DNA of 64,000 nt from Chaetoceros tenuissimus (GCA_021927905.1 BLLK01000069.1:3224001-3288000), one strand, 5' to 3'; positions 9,144 through 19,406 are shown, numbered from the stretch's first letter. The notes: generated by a model from the sequence alone, not told the origin. Numbers and translations are program-made.

Positions 9144-11451
9144 ATGAGCAAATACTTGGGTATTCGCTTTGGACTTGCATCTGCCATCTTGGTGGCAATA
9201 CAAGGAAACGTCCTTGCTAATGTACCATTTTATAGATCGGCAGCTTCTTTCAAAAGCAATCTGTAAGTGATTAAAAGATATGTCTACCTTTCTACTTTAT
9301 ATTTCCAAGATGTTTCCTTACCCTTTGAATTCACTAGATTTGGAGCAAATACATCTACTAAAACAAATCTAAATACAAAACTCAATGTAATCAATGAGGC
9401 TTTGTCTCTTCGTGGGGGAGCATCGAGTGACGATGTATCAGGACCATGTATTGGAATTGATTTAGGAACAACATACTCATGTGTTGCAGTGTGGCGTAAT
9501 GGACGTGTAGAAGTTTGTCCAAATGAGCAGGGAAATAGAATCACACCATCATATGTCGCATTTTTACCAGATGGGACTAGATTGATTGGTGATGCTGCAA
9601 AGAATCAAAGTAGTCAAAATCCTTCCAGAACCATTTTTGATGTCAAGAGATTGATTGGAAGAAAGTTCAATGATGCTTCCGTTCAAAAGGATAAATCTCT
9701 ATTTCCTTTCAAATTAGTGGGAAATAGTCAAGGAAAGCCAAATGTTCAAATTGATAATTGTACCGGTGAGAATGGAGAGACCAAGGTTTTTAGTCCAGAA
9801 GAAGTTTCAGGAATGATTTTGCGTAAAATGAAGGAAACTGCAGAAGCATTTGTCGGACAGGAAATCAAACGTGCAGTTGTTACTGTTCCTGCGTACTTTA
9901 ATGATGCACAGCGTCAAGCTACGAAAGATGCTGGAACCATTGCTGGATTAAAAGTGGAACGTGTCATCAATGAACCTACTGCTGCTGCTATTGCATATGG
10001 ACTTGATAAGCAAGATCGTGAAGAGACAATCTTGGTCTTTGATTTGGGAGGAGGTACCTTCGACGTCACTCTTTTGCACATTGATAATGGAGTCTTCGAA
10101 GTAAAGGCTACCTCTGGTAATACTCACTTGGGAGGAGAGGATTTTGATCAGCGTTTAATGGACTTTTTCATGGCACAGTTCAAGAGACAAAGTGGAATTG
10201 ATATTAGTAAGGATAAGCGTGCTCTACAAAGATTGAGAAAGCAATGCGAGAATGCAAAGAGAACCTTGTCAACACAAAATTCTGCAATGGTTGACTGTGA
10301 GGCACTTGCAAATGGAGTAGACTTTTCAACAACCATCAGTAGAGCAAAGTTTGAAGAATTGAATATGGACTTGTTTAAAAAGACCATGGTTCCTGTGACT
10401 CAAGTATTAAAAGATGCAGGTGTCAGTAAGAGCCAAGTAGATCAAGTGATTCTTGTAGGAGGATCTACTCGTATTCCAAAGATTCAATCTATGCTATCTG
10501 AATACTTTAACGGAAAGAAATTGAATAAGGAAATTAATCCAGATGAAGCTGTAGCATATGGCGCTGCAGTACAAGGTGGTATTTTGAGTGGTGACGCAGC
10601 AGATGCAACCAAGGATGTTCTTCTCCTTGATGTCGCACCTCTTTCTTTGGGAATCGAGACTGCAGGAGGAGTTATGACACCAATCATCAAACGTGGAACT
10701 ACCATTCCTGTGAAAAAGAGCCAAATATTCTCCACTTATGCGGACAATCAACCGTAAGTTCAATCTTTTCTAACAAAGAATCTCTATTGGTAACACATAC
10801 AACTAACAAATTTTATTGTTGTTTGATAGAGGTGTAAATATTCAAGTTTACGAGGGTGAACGTGGGATGACCAAGTCGAACCGCTTGCTTGGACAATTCG
10901 AATTGAGTGGAATTCCACCGGCACCTCGCGGAGTACCAAAGATCGAGGTTGCTTTTGATGTTGATGCAAATGGAATTCTTAGTATTTCAGCTCACGATCA
11001 AGCTTCGGGAACAAAGCAATCAATGACTATTACTAGTGAGAAGGGACGTCTTTCGGAGGAAGAGATTGAACGAATGGTTCAAGAGGCTGAGGAATTTGCA
11101 GAGCAAGATGCGGCAGAAAAGGCCAAGATTGAAGCCAAAAATCAACTTGAAGCATACTTGTACAATCTTAAAAACTCTATTTCAGACCAACTCGAAGGAA
11201 AGCTTGAAGGGAATGACAAAGAAACTCTTTCTTCAGCTGTAGAGGACGCATTGATATGGCTTGAAGATAATCCAGCAGCAGAGAAAGATGAATATGATGC
11301 AAAGCAAAAAGAAGTTGAAGGAATTGCTAATCCAATCATTAAGAAAGCATACGAAAGTGTGAACGATCAGCCAAATGTAGACGACGATTTCATGGGGGAA
11401 GATGTCGATGGATTAGATGATGATGGTCCCAGCGTGGAAGAGGTAGATTAA
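9144..11451 (+). CDS. HSP70: Hsp70 chaperone with plastid-type presequence and EEVD C-terminus
   Basis: Three exons, 9144-9262, 9338-10753 and 10830-11451, give 718 residues. Both junctions restore conserved Hsp70 text, the second giving [15 protein letters not shown]. The ATPase domain shows [42 protein letters not shown] and [13 protein letters not shown]; the substrate domain and lid follow. About 80 residues precede the ATPase domain: a hydrophobic signal ([18 protein letters not shown]), a likely cut after VLA before Asn, then a Ser/Thr/Asn-rich stretch. The last four residues are EEVD, the docking motif for TPR co-chaperones known from cytosolic Hsp70s, not the KDEL-type end of ER BiP. 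In diatoms a signal peptide whose following transit part lacks a leading Phe directs proteins to the periplastidic compartment, so that location is inferred. The sequence also resembles BiP in [10 protein letters not shown]. Confidence 0.93.
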
Positions 11452-11489
11452 AAAAGCATACTATAGATAGATATAAATGTAAATACAAT

Positions 11490-11538
11490 TACGATTCCTA
11501 TCCATTTCCTGGTAGCGATTGGCATTCAAATTTGCTGT
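11490..11538 (+). pseudogene. Fragment resembling the LPMO-chitinase gene
   Basis: About 50 bases match the LPMO exon at 16177-16228. TATCCATTTCCTGG then AGCGATTGGCATTCA are shared with a single mismatch between the two words. In the intact gene these bases encode SYPFPGSDWHSGLAV. The match decays on the right (CAAATTTGCTGTGTG against CAGGGTTAGCTGTATG). It is far too short to be functional. Confidence 0.75.
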
Positions 11539-11566
11539 GTGGAAGAAGTAGATAAAGGATACTATA
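11539..11566 (+). pseudogene. Echo of the Hsp70 gene tail
   Basis: GTGGAAGAAGTAGAT then AAAGGATACTATA repeats the end of Hsp70 and its first 3' bases (11434-11465: GTGGAAGAGGTAGAT, stop, then GCATACTATA). The echo lies 105 bases downstream and has lost a few bases, including the stop codon position. Confidence 0.75.
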
Positions 11567-11813
11567 AATTTAGCAAAAATAGGACTACTTTGAATTTTGA
11601 CTAGGACAATTTGACAATTTGAGGAGGAAGCCTGTTGTTGTTGTTGATTGATTGTGATGATGATGATGATAGATGCGAATGAGAAGAGTTCCACTTTTGT
11701 TTGTGTGAACATAAATAATGCAGGAGGAAACACCAACCCGTTCAACATATAATAGGAAGGCAAACGATCAATAGAGTAGAGACCCAACATTGTGAATACA
11801 TCTGCACTAAAAT

Positions 11814-12690
11814 ATGGTTCTTGATCGAAATGATATCATTTACTTAGTGACTTTTATTGTATATATATTGATTTGCTTCTGCCGATGCCATTGGTAAGAT
11901 CCATTGAATACTCGGTGAAACCTTTTGTTTCTTTCTTGTATCTAAATCTATTGACTACTAACGACAAATAGGCGAAATAGACAGAGAAATGAAGATCTGT
12001 ATAATGATGCAGAACCTTATACGTTACCAGTTGGAATGACTGAAGCTGAACGAGAGGAATTTGTTCGCAGAAATATAATTATCAAGGTGCGTTTGAATGC
12101 GTTCTATAGTTTCTCCGACACTGCTCTAATCTCTCATGATAAAAATAATTATATAGAAAGCAGAAGATATGAAAGATTTCTCGATCCACGAATTGTATGA
12201 CGAGGAAAAAGAAGAAGCCGGTGGGAAACGAAATGAACCTGTAGCTAATATGAATGTCTCCATGGAAATAGATGAAAAAGACAGCGAACACCAAAGAAGA
12301 GAATCTCTTTTCGATTCTTTGGCAAACTCTTTTCGATCTGGGATAAATACAATTCAAAGAATGTCATCTACATTATCGAAAAATCAGACACAACGTAATG
12401 AAGAAGAGAAGAATCCGTGTTGTTCAATTTGTTTTGAGGACTATGAAATAGGAGATGAAATATGTGAGTCTACAAATAATGAATGTCCACACAAATTCCA
12501 CGCAGACTGCATGGTTTCTTGGCTTGTGAAACATAAAGAATGTCCAATATGTAGACATGATTATTTGAACACCCACGGAAATGATTTTGGGATGGATTTG
12601 GAAAGTGGTACAGCTCCTCATTCAATGTTAAGTGTTCCAGGATCTTTTGCGGTTGTTGCTAGAATGAATGCGGAACCAATGAACTTATAA
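11814..12690 (+). CDS. Membrane-anchored RING-H2 E3 ubiquitin ligase
   Basis: Three exons, 11814-11893, 11972-12086 and 12157-12690, give 242 residues; all junctions use GT-AG. Residues 8-24 form one membrane helix (IIYLVTFIVYILICFC) followed at once by basic residues (RCHWRNRQR), which predicts a cytosolic C-terminal part. A linker of about 100 acidic and polar residues leads to the RING-H2 domain: CCSICFEDYEIGD, then ECPHKFHADCMVSWL, then CPICRHDY, matching C-x2-C, C-x-H-x2-H-x2-C and C-x2-C. Such proteins transfer ubiquitin to membrane-associated targets. The exon end sequence EREEFVRRNIIIK closely resembles the last exon of the truncated gene at 63348. Confidence 0.88.
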
Positions 12691-12963
12691 TTATTGTTGT
12701 TTTGTATATCTGCGCTTGATAGGCCTCTTCGCAATGAAAAAATGGGGTAAAATTATAAATTAAAAAAAAAGAAACAAATATTTAATTTCGAAGTCCCCAG
12801 TTGATAGGGACAAGCGAAGAATTCAGAAGTGGCAACAAAAGTGACGAAGGTGAACACGAGAAGAATGTATTTGTGAAGTGGTAATATTTAATAGCATCAA
12901 GTGTGTAGTTGCTTCTTCTAATTTTATCTAGACCTTGCTTGTATGTAAATACATTTTACAAAA

Positions 12964-14430
12964 ATGAGGTTATCTTCGAGTCTGTTGGTGCTTTTGATAC
13001 ACTCTCTGCAGCTATGTACGATACATTCCTTTTCGATCACAGTACGAAATGGCGTAGGAAGTGCGGAATTTGCAACGAGACTTTCTGCCAAAAAGTCTAG
13101 GTCTCCAAGAAAAGAAAATACTTCATCGTCAGAAGAAAAGGAAGAAGAGGTTGTGCCTGATAACCAAGAAAATCTGCAAAAGACAATTAGTGGAGGGCCA
13201 TCTACAATATACAGTATGGCTCGAAGGATGCTGGTATGGGATGATCAAGACTATCAAATGCGAAAAGTACTGAATGATTCATCTGAATACAACGAAGAAA
13301 TGATTGCAAACATTACCAAAACTAGTAAAGTACTTCCCAAGTGGCATCCACACGAAGGAATTGCTGATTCAAATCCAAACTTTAGAACTTCTCCTCCCAT
13401 CATGAATAACAAAGGATATGCAAAAGCTATATTTAGAAATGCAAGAAAGAATAATCAGCCTTCACTGTGGAGACATTCACTGCGAACATATAATAAAATG
13501 AGAGATGTTGAAATTGAGCAAGCTAGAGCTACATCTCCTTCGAAGCTGAAAATAAGAAGGCAGAGTATTCATTTTCATGGAGCTCTAGTTGCTTGTTCCA
13601 AGCTTGGACTGTGGAGAGAAGCTGTGACAATATACGAAGAAATGAAACATATTCAATTGTACCAAAAGCAACAATCCGAAGCAAACACAGATGTAGCAGC
13701 AACAAATGACAAAGTTTCAGATGATGATTTGCAAAATCTTATTGTTCAATTGCCTCGAAAGCCAATTGATGTCAATGCATACATTGTGCAATGTCTCATC
13801 AAAGCGTGTATAATAGGTATGAAATATAGAGTGCACCATCAAAAGAAATCGGAAGGAAATGATGCAAGTAGTCACAGTAGCAAGCCAAACGAGTATTACT
13901 ATACTATCGAAGAGCAGCGAGAGCCTCTTGATATTGCTGCATCCATCCTTCAATCTTTGGAAGAGGTACATGATTTGATCCCAAACAACATGCATGTGAA
14001 TGCATTAGCAGCTGCATATCAGTATCTCAACTTAAACGAAGATGCATCAGCGCTATTAGACAAATACTTGGTAGATGATAATCAAGAAGAAAAGTCAGCT
14101 GTAAATTCTGCTGCTAACTATCTTACGAATGGCGAGACTCTGGACTTGTCGGAATACCAACCATCCAAACCTCGTAAGGATGAAGCATCTTACAATATCT
14201 TGATTCAAAATTCTGTAGCTCGAGGTGATTGGGGTAGTGCAATCGACAATCTAAAAATGATGACAGAATCTGGACACTATCCAAAATCCAAAAGTCTCAA
14301 TATTTGGTCGGAGACAGCAGCAAAGCGAGAGAGAAGATCAAGCAAATCCACATGGGTTAAGCAGCGTGAAGAGATCTTGATGTATGATGGAAGCATAAAT
14401 CTCAAGGGAAATGTGAAAGACAGTAATTAG
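12964..14430 (+). CDS. Organellar PPR-like protein
   Basis: A single exon of 488 residues. It starts with a signal peptide (MRLSSSLLVLLIHSLQLCTI) ending in HSFSI, a plausible ASAFAP-type site, then a Ser/Arg/Lys-rich segment, so plastid import is likely. The body contains helical pairs typical of pentatricopeptide repeats, such as HFHGALVACSKLGLWREAVT followed by IYEEMKHI, a central pair near VNAYIVQCLIKACIIGM, and SYNILIQNSVARGDWGSAID followed by NLKMMTESGHYPKS. PPR proteins bind organelle RNA. The repeats are interrupted by long acidic inserts, so only a few can be recognised by eye and the RNA target cannot be read. Confidence 0.72.
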   Translation: MRLSSSLLVLLIHSLQLCTIHSFSITVRNGVGSAEFATRLSAKKSRSPRKENTSSSEEKEEEVVPDNQENLQKTISGGPSTIYSMARRMLVWDDQDYQMRKVLNDSSEYNEEMIANITKTSKVLPKWHPHEGIADSNPNFRTSPPIMNNKGYAKAIFRNARKNNQPSLWRHSLRTYNKMRDVEIEQARATSPSKLKIRRQSIHFHGALVACSKLGLWREAVTIYEEMKHIQLYQKQQSEANTDVAATNDKVSDDDLQNLIVQLPRKPIDVNAYIVQCLIKACIIGMKYRVHHQKKSEGNDASSHSSKPNEYYYTIEEQREPLDIAASILQSLEEVHDLIPNNMHVNALAAAYQYLNLNEDASALLDKYLVDDNQEEKSAVNSAANYLTNGETLDLSEYQPSKPRKDEASYNILIQNSVARGDWGSAIDNLKMMTESGHYPKSKSLNIWSETAAKRERRSSKSTWVKQREEILMYDGSINLKGNVKDSN

Positions 14431-15455
14431 ATCGATACTTTGACAAATATATAATGTAAATAAATGATTCCGTTTTTGGAAGAAGGGTGTTGGCAAGGTT
14501 CTACTTTCATATAGAAGCACCGAACTCCTTCTTATAATTCATAGATATTTTTGGAAAGAGAGTGATTGTACTGATGTACTACTCATTCATGATGATTGCA
14601 CAAAGTTAGAAAATGAAAAACTTTTTATTTTTTCAAGTTTAGGACTCGGTATAATTTAGTACGATAGTCATTTGGCCTTGAAAATGTCCCGTCAAAAAAG
14701 ACCTTTTTGAATCACATTGGATGAAAAGCGATTGAGTTTCAACACAACAGACAAACAACAGACTAGACACCATAATTAATCAAAGCAACCATAAGGTAGT
14801 TACCTTACTCGAGGTTTCTCATAAATCTCCACACTCATATTTCATTGGTAAAAAAAAAAACATAGAGCTGATAAGATTTGTATGGTGAGTAATGCTGTTC
14901 GTTGCCTTTAGAACAATGTAAAGATCAGGGAAAGTCCGGTCGTCAACTTTGGACATACTACATGTTTCACTACAATACATACATAGATGTTGTGACACTT
15001 TCATTTTGAAAGGGAGGAACAAAACAGCTGAAACTCTCACAGGAGTGAAAGCCATAACAAACAAAAGAACAGCTCTGTTGAATGCTGTGTTGTTTGAGTG
15101 TTGTTTGTACTTTGTGCTGTGAAGAAGAAGAATCGCCAAAGGGTGCAGGAGGTCAAAGCTTCTTCTTTCTTCTCCCCTTCTCTTTCCTTTCTTTACCTCG
15201 CAGGAGTCGTGGTTTAGTAACGGCGTCATCAGTGTATCCCTATTGGGAAGGGGTAGAAAATGCTACAAGTGGAAAGTTCAAAGTATTGAATTCGAATAGA
15301 TCAAATTCGAATTCTTGGGATTTGTTTCGAATTCTTGGGATTTGTTTCGAATTCGGCCAGATCATGCCTTTTATTCCTTATTCCTATCAAATTCTGGAGA
15401 TCTGTCTACTAACAATTTATATTTTTCAATTTGCTCGCCAAAATTTTAGAAGACA
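14431..15455. other. 1.0 kb intergenic region
   Basis: Between the PPR gene and the LPMO-chitinase gene. An open frame at 15082-15459 is low-complexity and not credible. A short tandem repeat sits at 15306-15355. Otherwise nothing was recognised. Confidence 0.5.
15306..15355. repeat. 20-base tandem repeat upstream of chitinase gene
   Basis: The unit TTCGAATTCTTGGGATTTGT occurs twice in tandem, followed by a partial third copy (TTCGAATTCGG). Each unit includes the palindrome TTCGAA overlapping GAATTC. It lies about 100-150 bases before the start codon, so it may be in the promoter or 5' leader. Confidence 0.85.
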
Positions 15456-18400
15456 ATGAAAGTGATTCATCTCCTATTTCTATTCGAAGCACTATTCGTG
15501 AAACAGGTAACTGGACATGGATATCTGTTGAGCCCACGAAGCAGAAACTTTCGTGCTCATGCAAGTCAAGATGGCTCATGGGGTGGTGGTGACGAAAACA
15601 CTCCTCCCGCCGAAAAGTACGTTACTTATAACTTTTTCACCAAATTCTGTTTAAAAGAGAGAAAGTCTTCTCACACATACATTACACCTTTGCTCTACAA
15701 TTAGCTGTCCCCATTGCTTGAACAGGGGAGGAACGCTTGGACGTTGTGGTGTTGTTGCCTCAAGAAACTATGACAATCCAAAAAACGTGTTTGGAAATGA
15801 TCTACCATGGCAAAACCAAGCTACTTATCAGCAGGGAGCAATAATCGATATTGATTTTATTTTGACTGCTCATCATAAGGGTCACATAACAATGAAAGCA
15901 TGTCCAGTCACTCCAGGAGAGGTTCGGGTTCCTTCGCAAGCATGTTTTGACTCTCATCCATTAGAGTTTGTGTCGGATGAGCTGTACAATGCTTTAAAAG
16001 ACGTTAACTACCCAGAACGGGCTTACGTTGCACCGCCAAATGTGGCACAACAGCTTTCCACTGGAGTTTCAGGATATCATTACAAATTCAAGTACAAACT
16101 GCCACCCAATGTGTCTGGGACTGTTCTTCTACAATGGCATTATCTTACTGCCAACTCTTGCTTGCCAGGAGAGGGCTACGATTCATATCCATTTCCTGGA
16201 AGCGATTGGCATTCAGGGTTAGCTGTATGTCCGCATCTTCCAGAAGATGGAAACGGAGTCCCTGAACAGTTTTGGAATTGTGCTGAGGTTTGTATTGGAG
16301 ATAATTGTGATGGGGAACCTATCACTTCAGCGCCTACTAAGCAGTCATCTCCAACCACAGACAATCCAACCAAAGCACCAATTTCTACACCAAAGAGTCC
16401 AACTTCTGCACCATCTCCGCCACCACCCACCACTTCATCTCCAACCCGTCCTCCTTCTGAGGCGTCAGATAAAAAGGTCGTGGCCTACTACGCATCCTGG
16501 CAATATTACGACAGAGGTTCTATTGCTAAACCTACAAACATGGATTTCTCAAAGGTTGATAGAATTAACTTTGCATTTTTCCAGCCAGATGTAAATGGTA
16601 ACTTATTTGGAACTGATTCTTGGGGTGATCCTCTTGTCTTATTTGGACCGCTAGATTGGACTGGTACACAGCATTGCTCTTGGGATGGACCAAACCAGAA
16701 GGCTTGTAATAATCATAGATATGAAGAAGGACTGATCCATCTCGTACATCAAGCAGGTGGTGAGATCTATCCTTCGATCGGAGGATGGACACTAAGTGAT
16801 AATTTTCCAGCTGTTGCTGCTTCAGCGACAGCAAGAACAAACTTTGCCAACCAATGTGTTGAACTCATTAAGGATTACGGCTTTGAGTAAGTCACATTCA
16901 CATTTTCATATTAATGTTTTGTTTGAACGTTGTGATGCTAACTTTTTGTGATCGATTTGTAGTGGTATTGATATCGATTGGGAATATCCTGGATACGCTG
17001 TTCATTCTGGAACACCAAATGACAAGTACAATTATAACCTTTTGCTTAATGAACTCAGAGCAAAACTGGATGCACTAGGTCAAGAGACTGGCAAATACTA
17101 CGGTATCACAGCAGCTCTTCCATGTGGCCCAAGTCATATTGCTAATCTTGATGTTCCACATCTATCAAATGTTCTTGATGAGCTTCTTTTGATGGCATAT
17201 GACCTTCATGGTGCATGGGATCCAGTCACTGGTGTGAACGCGCCTCTTTACTATCAAGGATTCGGTGATATGAACTTCAGTGTTGACAGCTGCGTTCAGA
17301 ATTGGAAAAATGGTGGGGCTCCATCCAATAAAATTTCAGTAGGACTTGGATTCTATGGCAGATCATTTGCCTACGCCACTGGTCTCAATCAGCCACACCA
17401 AGGAGCCGATACTAATAATTGGTTTGCCGATGACGGTCTACCCCAGTATTTCAACATTGTTGACAGAAGTGATGATATGACTATTGTTAGACACGATATT
17501 TCAAAAACACCATTTGCTTTCTTCAACAATGGATCCGGTTTTGTTTCTTTCGATGATGAAAGATCTATTTGTGAAAAGACAGAATATGTAATTGATAATG
17601 ATTTGCTTGGTTTTTTGATTTGGGAGATCTCCGGTGATCTCATGCCAGATTTATCAACCCCTCTCCTTGACTCTGTCAACTCAAAGCTTGCAGATCCAAG
17701 TATGAATTGTGCAGGAGGACCTCCACGCACCCCTTCACCAACATCTTCTCCGACCATTGCTCCGACGTCTTCTCCGACATCTAGCCCTTCAGCTTCGCCT
17801 ACAAAAGCAGTAAGTATTGATATGATGAATCATCCATTGCTTCTTTTTCTTGTTTACATGGTCTAACTAGCATTCTCTTCTGATAGCCAACAGCAAGTCC
17901 AGTCACTAACGCACCGGTTGCAAGTCCAGTCACTTCTACAGCAAGTCCAGTCACCAACGCACCGGTCGCCACCCCAATTACAAATTCTCCAGTTGCGTCA
18001 CCATCGAAGCAGCCAACATCTTCACCTACAGCAAGTCCAGTGACGAACGCACCGGTCGCCTCCCCAACCACAAGTGTAAGTTTATATGTGTTTGTTATTT
18101 GTTATGCCATTTCCCATTTTCATCTCATTCTAATATTCTCTTATGTAGCCTACGAAGCAACCTACAGTGGCACCAACCTCTGCGCCAGTTCCACAAACAG
18201 CTGCTCCTACTCCAGGAGATAATTCTTCAACTTGTCCTTCTGGTTTCACTGGAATGAGAGCGACAAGCACCTGTGAGTCATTTGTTTACTGTACCAATGG
18301 TGCGGTCACTAGTGATCCTATTCCTTGTGCTGCCGGAACTCTATTTGACAATTCTATCAGTAATTGCAATTGGGATTACTTGGTGAATTGCGATTCGTCT

Positions 18401-18616
18401 CCACCACCACCATCCATGTGTACTTATGGCAAACTTGTGGCAGTTGAACAATGCGCAGGATACCAACACTGTGGAGTCAATGGCCAATTGTCTGGTACAA
18501 CCATTCCATGTCCAGGCGGCACTTTGTTTGACGAGGCTTTGCAAAATTGTAATTGGGACTACTTGGTGAATTGCGGAGGAAGAAGACTTAGAGGTGGATT
18601 GAAGCATGCAAATTAA
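15456..18616 (+). CDS. Secreted LPMO (AA15-like) - GH18 chitinase - CBM14 fusion
   Basis: Five exons, 15456-15616, 15705-16886, 16963-17809, 17887-18075 and 18149-18616, give 948 residues. A signal peptide (MKVIHLLFLFEALFVKQVTG) ends just before His21 of HGYLLSPRSRN, so cleavage would expose the N-terminal histidine that forms the copper brace of lytic polysaccharide monooxygenases. A second brace candidate is His110/111 in LTAHHKGHITM; PEQFWNCAEVCI closes the domain, as in AA15 enzymes. The first junction restores ENCPHCLNRGG. After a PT-rich linker, GH18 runs from about 310 to 690, with catalytic DGIDIDWEYP (Glu455) rebuilt across the second intron. A second repeat-rich linker leads to two cysteine-rich modules (about 822-935), each with a CNWDYLVNC end, like CBM14 chitin-binding domains. 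Inferred role: oxidative plus hydrolytic chitin cleavage outside the cell. Confidence 0.88.
17890..18060 (+). repeat. 33-base repeats encoding the TASPVTNAPVA linker
   Basis: The unit ACAGCAAGTCCAGTCAC followed by YAACGCACCGGTYGC occurs three times with small changes, at about 17890, 17938 and 18028. It encodes T-A-S-P-V-T-N-A-P-V-A. The repeats fill most of one 189-base exon of the LPMO-chitinase gene. Confidence 0.85.
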
Positions 18617-18631
18617 AGGGATAAGAGCATC

Positions 18632-18650
18632 GATATATATATATATATAC
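18632..18650. repeat. TA microsatellite
   Basis: A run of alternating AT in the 91-base gap between the convergent ends of the LPMO-chitinase and CcmI-like genes. Confidence 0.85.
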
Positions 18651-18707
18651 AACATAGAAGAATCATAAAGTCATAGCATAATCAGATTAATTGAAGTAAT
18701 AATCAAA

Positions 18708-19406
18708 CTATTTTTTGGATTTTCCAGTCACCATTTTCCCAGTGAAACCTCTACCAGTCAAGGGAACAGTCACACCAGCATCATTCTGCTTTGGATTAAA
18801 TATGGATCTCCCTACTAAGTCTGTTGGATCTCTCGTATAGGCAACACCATCTGTATCAAATCTAGCACTGACAATCAAGTCCATTCCTTCAAACCAAAAT
18901 GTATCATTTTCCGCACCTGAAATCAACGATGCCCCTTCCTGTGTCAAATCGAGTGATGTCAATGAAAAATCCAATGGAAAAACTGGACGTGGAATACGTG
19001 CCGCAAGAACCGGAGGTGGTTTGCCATTACTTCCATCAAGAATTGCCCTTGGTACATTGTCTGCTTTATTTGGCCTCGCTGTTATATACAATGCTGCTGA
19101 TGCAAATTCATCAGAAGAATCTTGTGGCAATTCCACATCTTTGAGAATGACTGAACCCTTTACAAATGTTTTATTGGGGAGTTGTTGTTGTGTTGAATTC
19201 TCTTCTTCTGCATGAACTATTGATGGAGAGCTTAGTATCGAAGTGGTCAAAGATACTGATTTGACTAGATTGTGTACGAATTCCCTTCTATCATTTTCAA
19301 TTTCATTTTGAGTAGATTTCTTGCATAAAAATTGAGGCGAGAAGCATTCTACTTGATGCACTAAAGCGGATAGAAGTAGTGAGAGTATTATCACTGGAAT
19401 ATTCAT
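18708..19406 (-). CDS. Plastid protein with CcmI/CycH C-terminal-like domain
   Basis: A single exon of 232 residues. The signal peptide (MNIPVIILSLLLSALVHQV) ends in ECFSP, an ASAFAP-type plastid site. A second hydrophobic stretch ending in SIVHAEEEN could be a thylakoid signal, but there is no twin arginine. The mature part reads GSVILKDVELPQ, then ALYITARPNKADNVPRAILD, PVFPLDFSLTSLDL and LIVSARFDTDGVAYTRDPTD. This order matches the beta-rich C-terminal domain of bacterial cytochrome c maturation protein CcmI/CycH (FVFARAANGPRMPLAVL, PLSFTLDDS, VVGARVSKSG). The CcmI membrane and TPR parts are absent. Recognition is by motif order only; a role in plastid cytochrome assembly is speculative. 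Confidence 0.65.
   Translation of the reverse strand: MNIPVIILSLLLSALVHQVECFSPQFLCKKSTQNEIENDRREFVHNLVKSVSLTTSILSSPSIVHAEEENSTQQQLPNKTFVKGSVILKDVELPQDSSDEFASAALYITARPNKADNVPRAILDGSNGKPPPVLAARIPRPVFPLDFSLTSLDLTQEGASLISGAENDTFWFEGMDLIVSARFDTDGVAYTRDPTDLVGRSIFNPKQNDAGVTVPLTGRGFTGKMVTGKSKK

Larger units (their letters stand above)
11452..11813. other. Hsp70 3' flank with gene fragments and microsatellites
   Basis: This spacer holds two short gene-derived fragments (11490-11538 and 11539-11566, listed separately) and two simple repeats, TGT at about 11633-11646 and GAT at about 11655-11671. No intact gene is present. Confidence 0.7.

Noticed and set aside
15082-15459. Plus-strand open frame of 125 codons before the LPMO-chitinase gene
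   Set aside because: Low-complexity, no domain, and it runs out exactly where the real gene begins.
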